DNA from: Proteobacteria bacterium UBA6492
GTDB taxonomy: Bacteria > Pseudomonadota > Gammaproteobacteria > UBA6429 > Thiohalophilaceae
Direction of reading: 5' to 3'
Assembly (NCBI GenBank): GCA_002436485.1
Contig: DJMK01000184.1
Coordinates: forward strand, 1 to 13,945
DNA: 13,945 nucleotides
The first letter of the stretch is position 1; every line of letters begins with the position of its first letter. Shown here piece after piece: positions 12,957 through 13,945 of this stretch. The translations under genes and the position numbers were made by a program. The notes below the pieces were generated by a model. The model worked only from the letters and a program-made list of their open reading frames with translations. It was not told the DNA's origin and did not search any database.

Positions 12957-13945
12957 ATGTCGGATATCAAGGATTCTTCACTGGCAGGTAAGCGCATGGA
13001 TCGTATCGCCTGGGCGATGAAAGAAATGCCCGTGGTGGCTGGTCTGATGCAGCGCTTTGAGAAAACCATCCCGCTTGACGGACTTCGTATCAGCGGTTGT
13101 TTGCATATCACCACGGAAACCGCCAACCTGGCGCGTTGTTTGAAAGTGGCAGGGGCGAATATTGTATTGTGTGCCAGCAACCCACTTAGTACCCAGGATG
13201 ATGTTGCGGCAGCACTCGATAAGGAATACGGCATACCGGTATTTGCTATTCGTGGTGAGGATACCGATACCTATTATTCTCATATCCAATCGGCCTTGGC
13301 ACATCAGCCGGTTATTACCATGGATGATGGCGCAGACCTGGTGAGTGAATTACACAAAACGCGTACAGACCTTCTCGCCGACATGATCGGTGGTACCGAG
13401 GAGACAACCACAGGGGTGATCCGTTTACGGGCGATGGCCAGGGAAAAGGCTCTCAAATATCCGATTGTTGCGGTTAACGACGCCATGACCAAGCACTTAT
13501 TTGATAATCGCTATGGCACCGGGCAAAGTGCGCTGGACGGAATTATTCGTGCCACGAATATATTACTCGCTGGAAAAACATTTACCGTGGTGGGCTATGG
13601 ATGGTGTGGTCGTGGGGTCGCCATGCGCGCCAGGGGCCATGGTGCACACGTTATCGTGACCGAGGTCGATCCATTACGTGCACTGGAGGCCAGCATGGAT
13701 GGCTACCGTGTTATGCCCTTGCACGAAGCGGCGAAACTTTCCGATTTTATTCTGACCGTAACCGGTGACAAGCACGTGATTGATGAAACACACCTGCAGG
13801 TTATGAAAGATGGTTGCGTCATAGCCAATGCCGGTCATTTCAACGTTGAAATCAATATTCCAGCACTTGAGGCGATGAGTCGCGAAAAACACAAACCACG
13901 TGTTGGTGTGGAGGAATATTTGTTGCAGGATGGCCGGGTCATTCG
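12957..13945 (+). CDS. ahcY: S-adenosylhomocysteine hydrolase, short type (3' end missing)
   Basis: The visible 329 residues are the first three quarters of SAH hydrolase, which splits S-adenosylhomocysteine into adenosine and homocysteine in the methyl cycle. Substrate-site motifs are GCLHITTETA (48-57), CASNPLSTQDDVAAAL (72-87), TEETTTG (147-153) and NDAMTKHLFDNRYGTGQS (174-191). The NAD site is VVGYGWCGRG (211-220), followed by NAGHFNVEI (291-299). The segment from MDDGAD (122-127) to TEETTTG is short: the roughly 40-residue insert of the usual proteobacterial enzyme is missing, as in archaeal and Thermotoga-type enzymes. AGG at 12947-12949 lies seven bases before the ATG. The 123-base leader is AT-rich just upstream and shows no SAH riboswitch that I can recognise. 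Confidence 0.93.
   Translation, partial: MSDIKDSSLAGKRMDRIAWAMKEMPVVAGLMQRFEKTIPLDGLRISGCLHITTETANLARCLKVAGANIVLCASNPLSTQDDVAAALDKEYGIPVFAIRGEDTDTYYSHIQSALAHQPVITMDDGADLVSELHKTRTDLLADMIGGTEETTTGVIRLRAMAREKALKYPIVAVNDAMTKHLFDNRYGTGQSALDGIIRATNILLAGKTFTVVGYGWCGRGVAMRARGHGAHVIVTEVDPLRALEASMDGYRVMPLHEAAKLSDFILTVTGDKHVIDETHLQVMKDGCVIANAGHFNVEINIPALEAMSREKHKPRVGVEEYLLQDGRVI

Overview
The window looks like chromosomal DNA of an autotrophic proteobacterium, most likely a gammaproteobacterial chemolithoautotroph such as a sulfur oxidiser. The evidence is the 3' end of what appears to be an alpha-carboxysome gene cluster, a CbbR-type LysR regulator, a SulP transporter next to it, and housekeeping genes of gammaproteobacterial type (YbaN, SelU/MnmH). 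No taxon can be named from the sequence alone. Genes are closely packed: no stretch over 300 bases lacks a gene, and the two largest gaps (about 210 and 200 bases) carry regulatory sequence.

Region 1 (1-1505, + strand) is a tight run of a bacterioferritin-like protein (cut at the window edge), an acRAF-type pterin-dehydratase-like Rubisco assembly factor, McdA (ParA-type ATPase) and McdB (small disordered partner). This combination is the usual tail of cso operons. The shell, Rubisco and carbonic anhydrase genes would lie upstream, outside the window.

Region 2 (1551-4383, - strand) is an overlapping two-component pair: a membrane histidine kinase and an NtrC-class sigma-54 activator. It converges on mcdB and diverges from region 3.

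Region 3 (4384-8674, + strand) starts with a 210-base control region holding a near-consensus sigma-54 promoter (4537-4551) and two similar dyads about 53 bases apart, roughly 87 and 140 bases upstream of the predicted start. These fit upstream activator sites for the adjacent regulator. The promoter drives a universal-stress-like gene, then a strong hairpin with a U tract, then a SulP transporter with a large charged insertion inside its membrane domain. A CbbR-like gene follows, behind an AT-rich region of repeated ACTAT/ATAGT motifs. Taken together, regions 1-3 suggest a carbon-concentrating module: carboxysome assembly and positioning, plus an anion (probably bicarbonate) transporter under enhancer-dependent control.

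Region 4 (8746-13945) is ordinary: a DnaQ-like exonuclease, a YbaN-type membrane protein, SelU/MnmH (- strand), a fused APH-like kinase/P-loop protein, and the 5' part of a short-type S-adenosylhomocysteine hydrolase running off the end.
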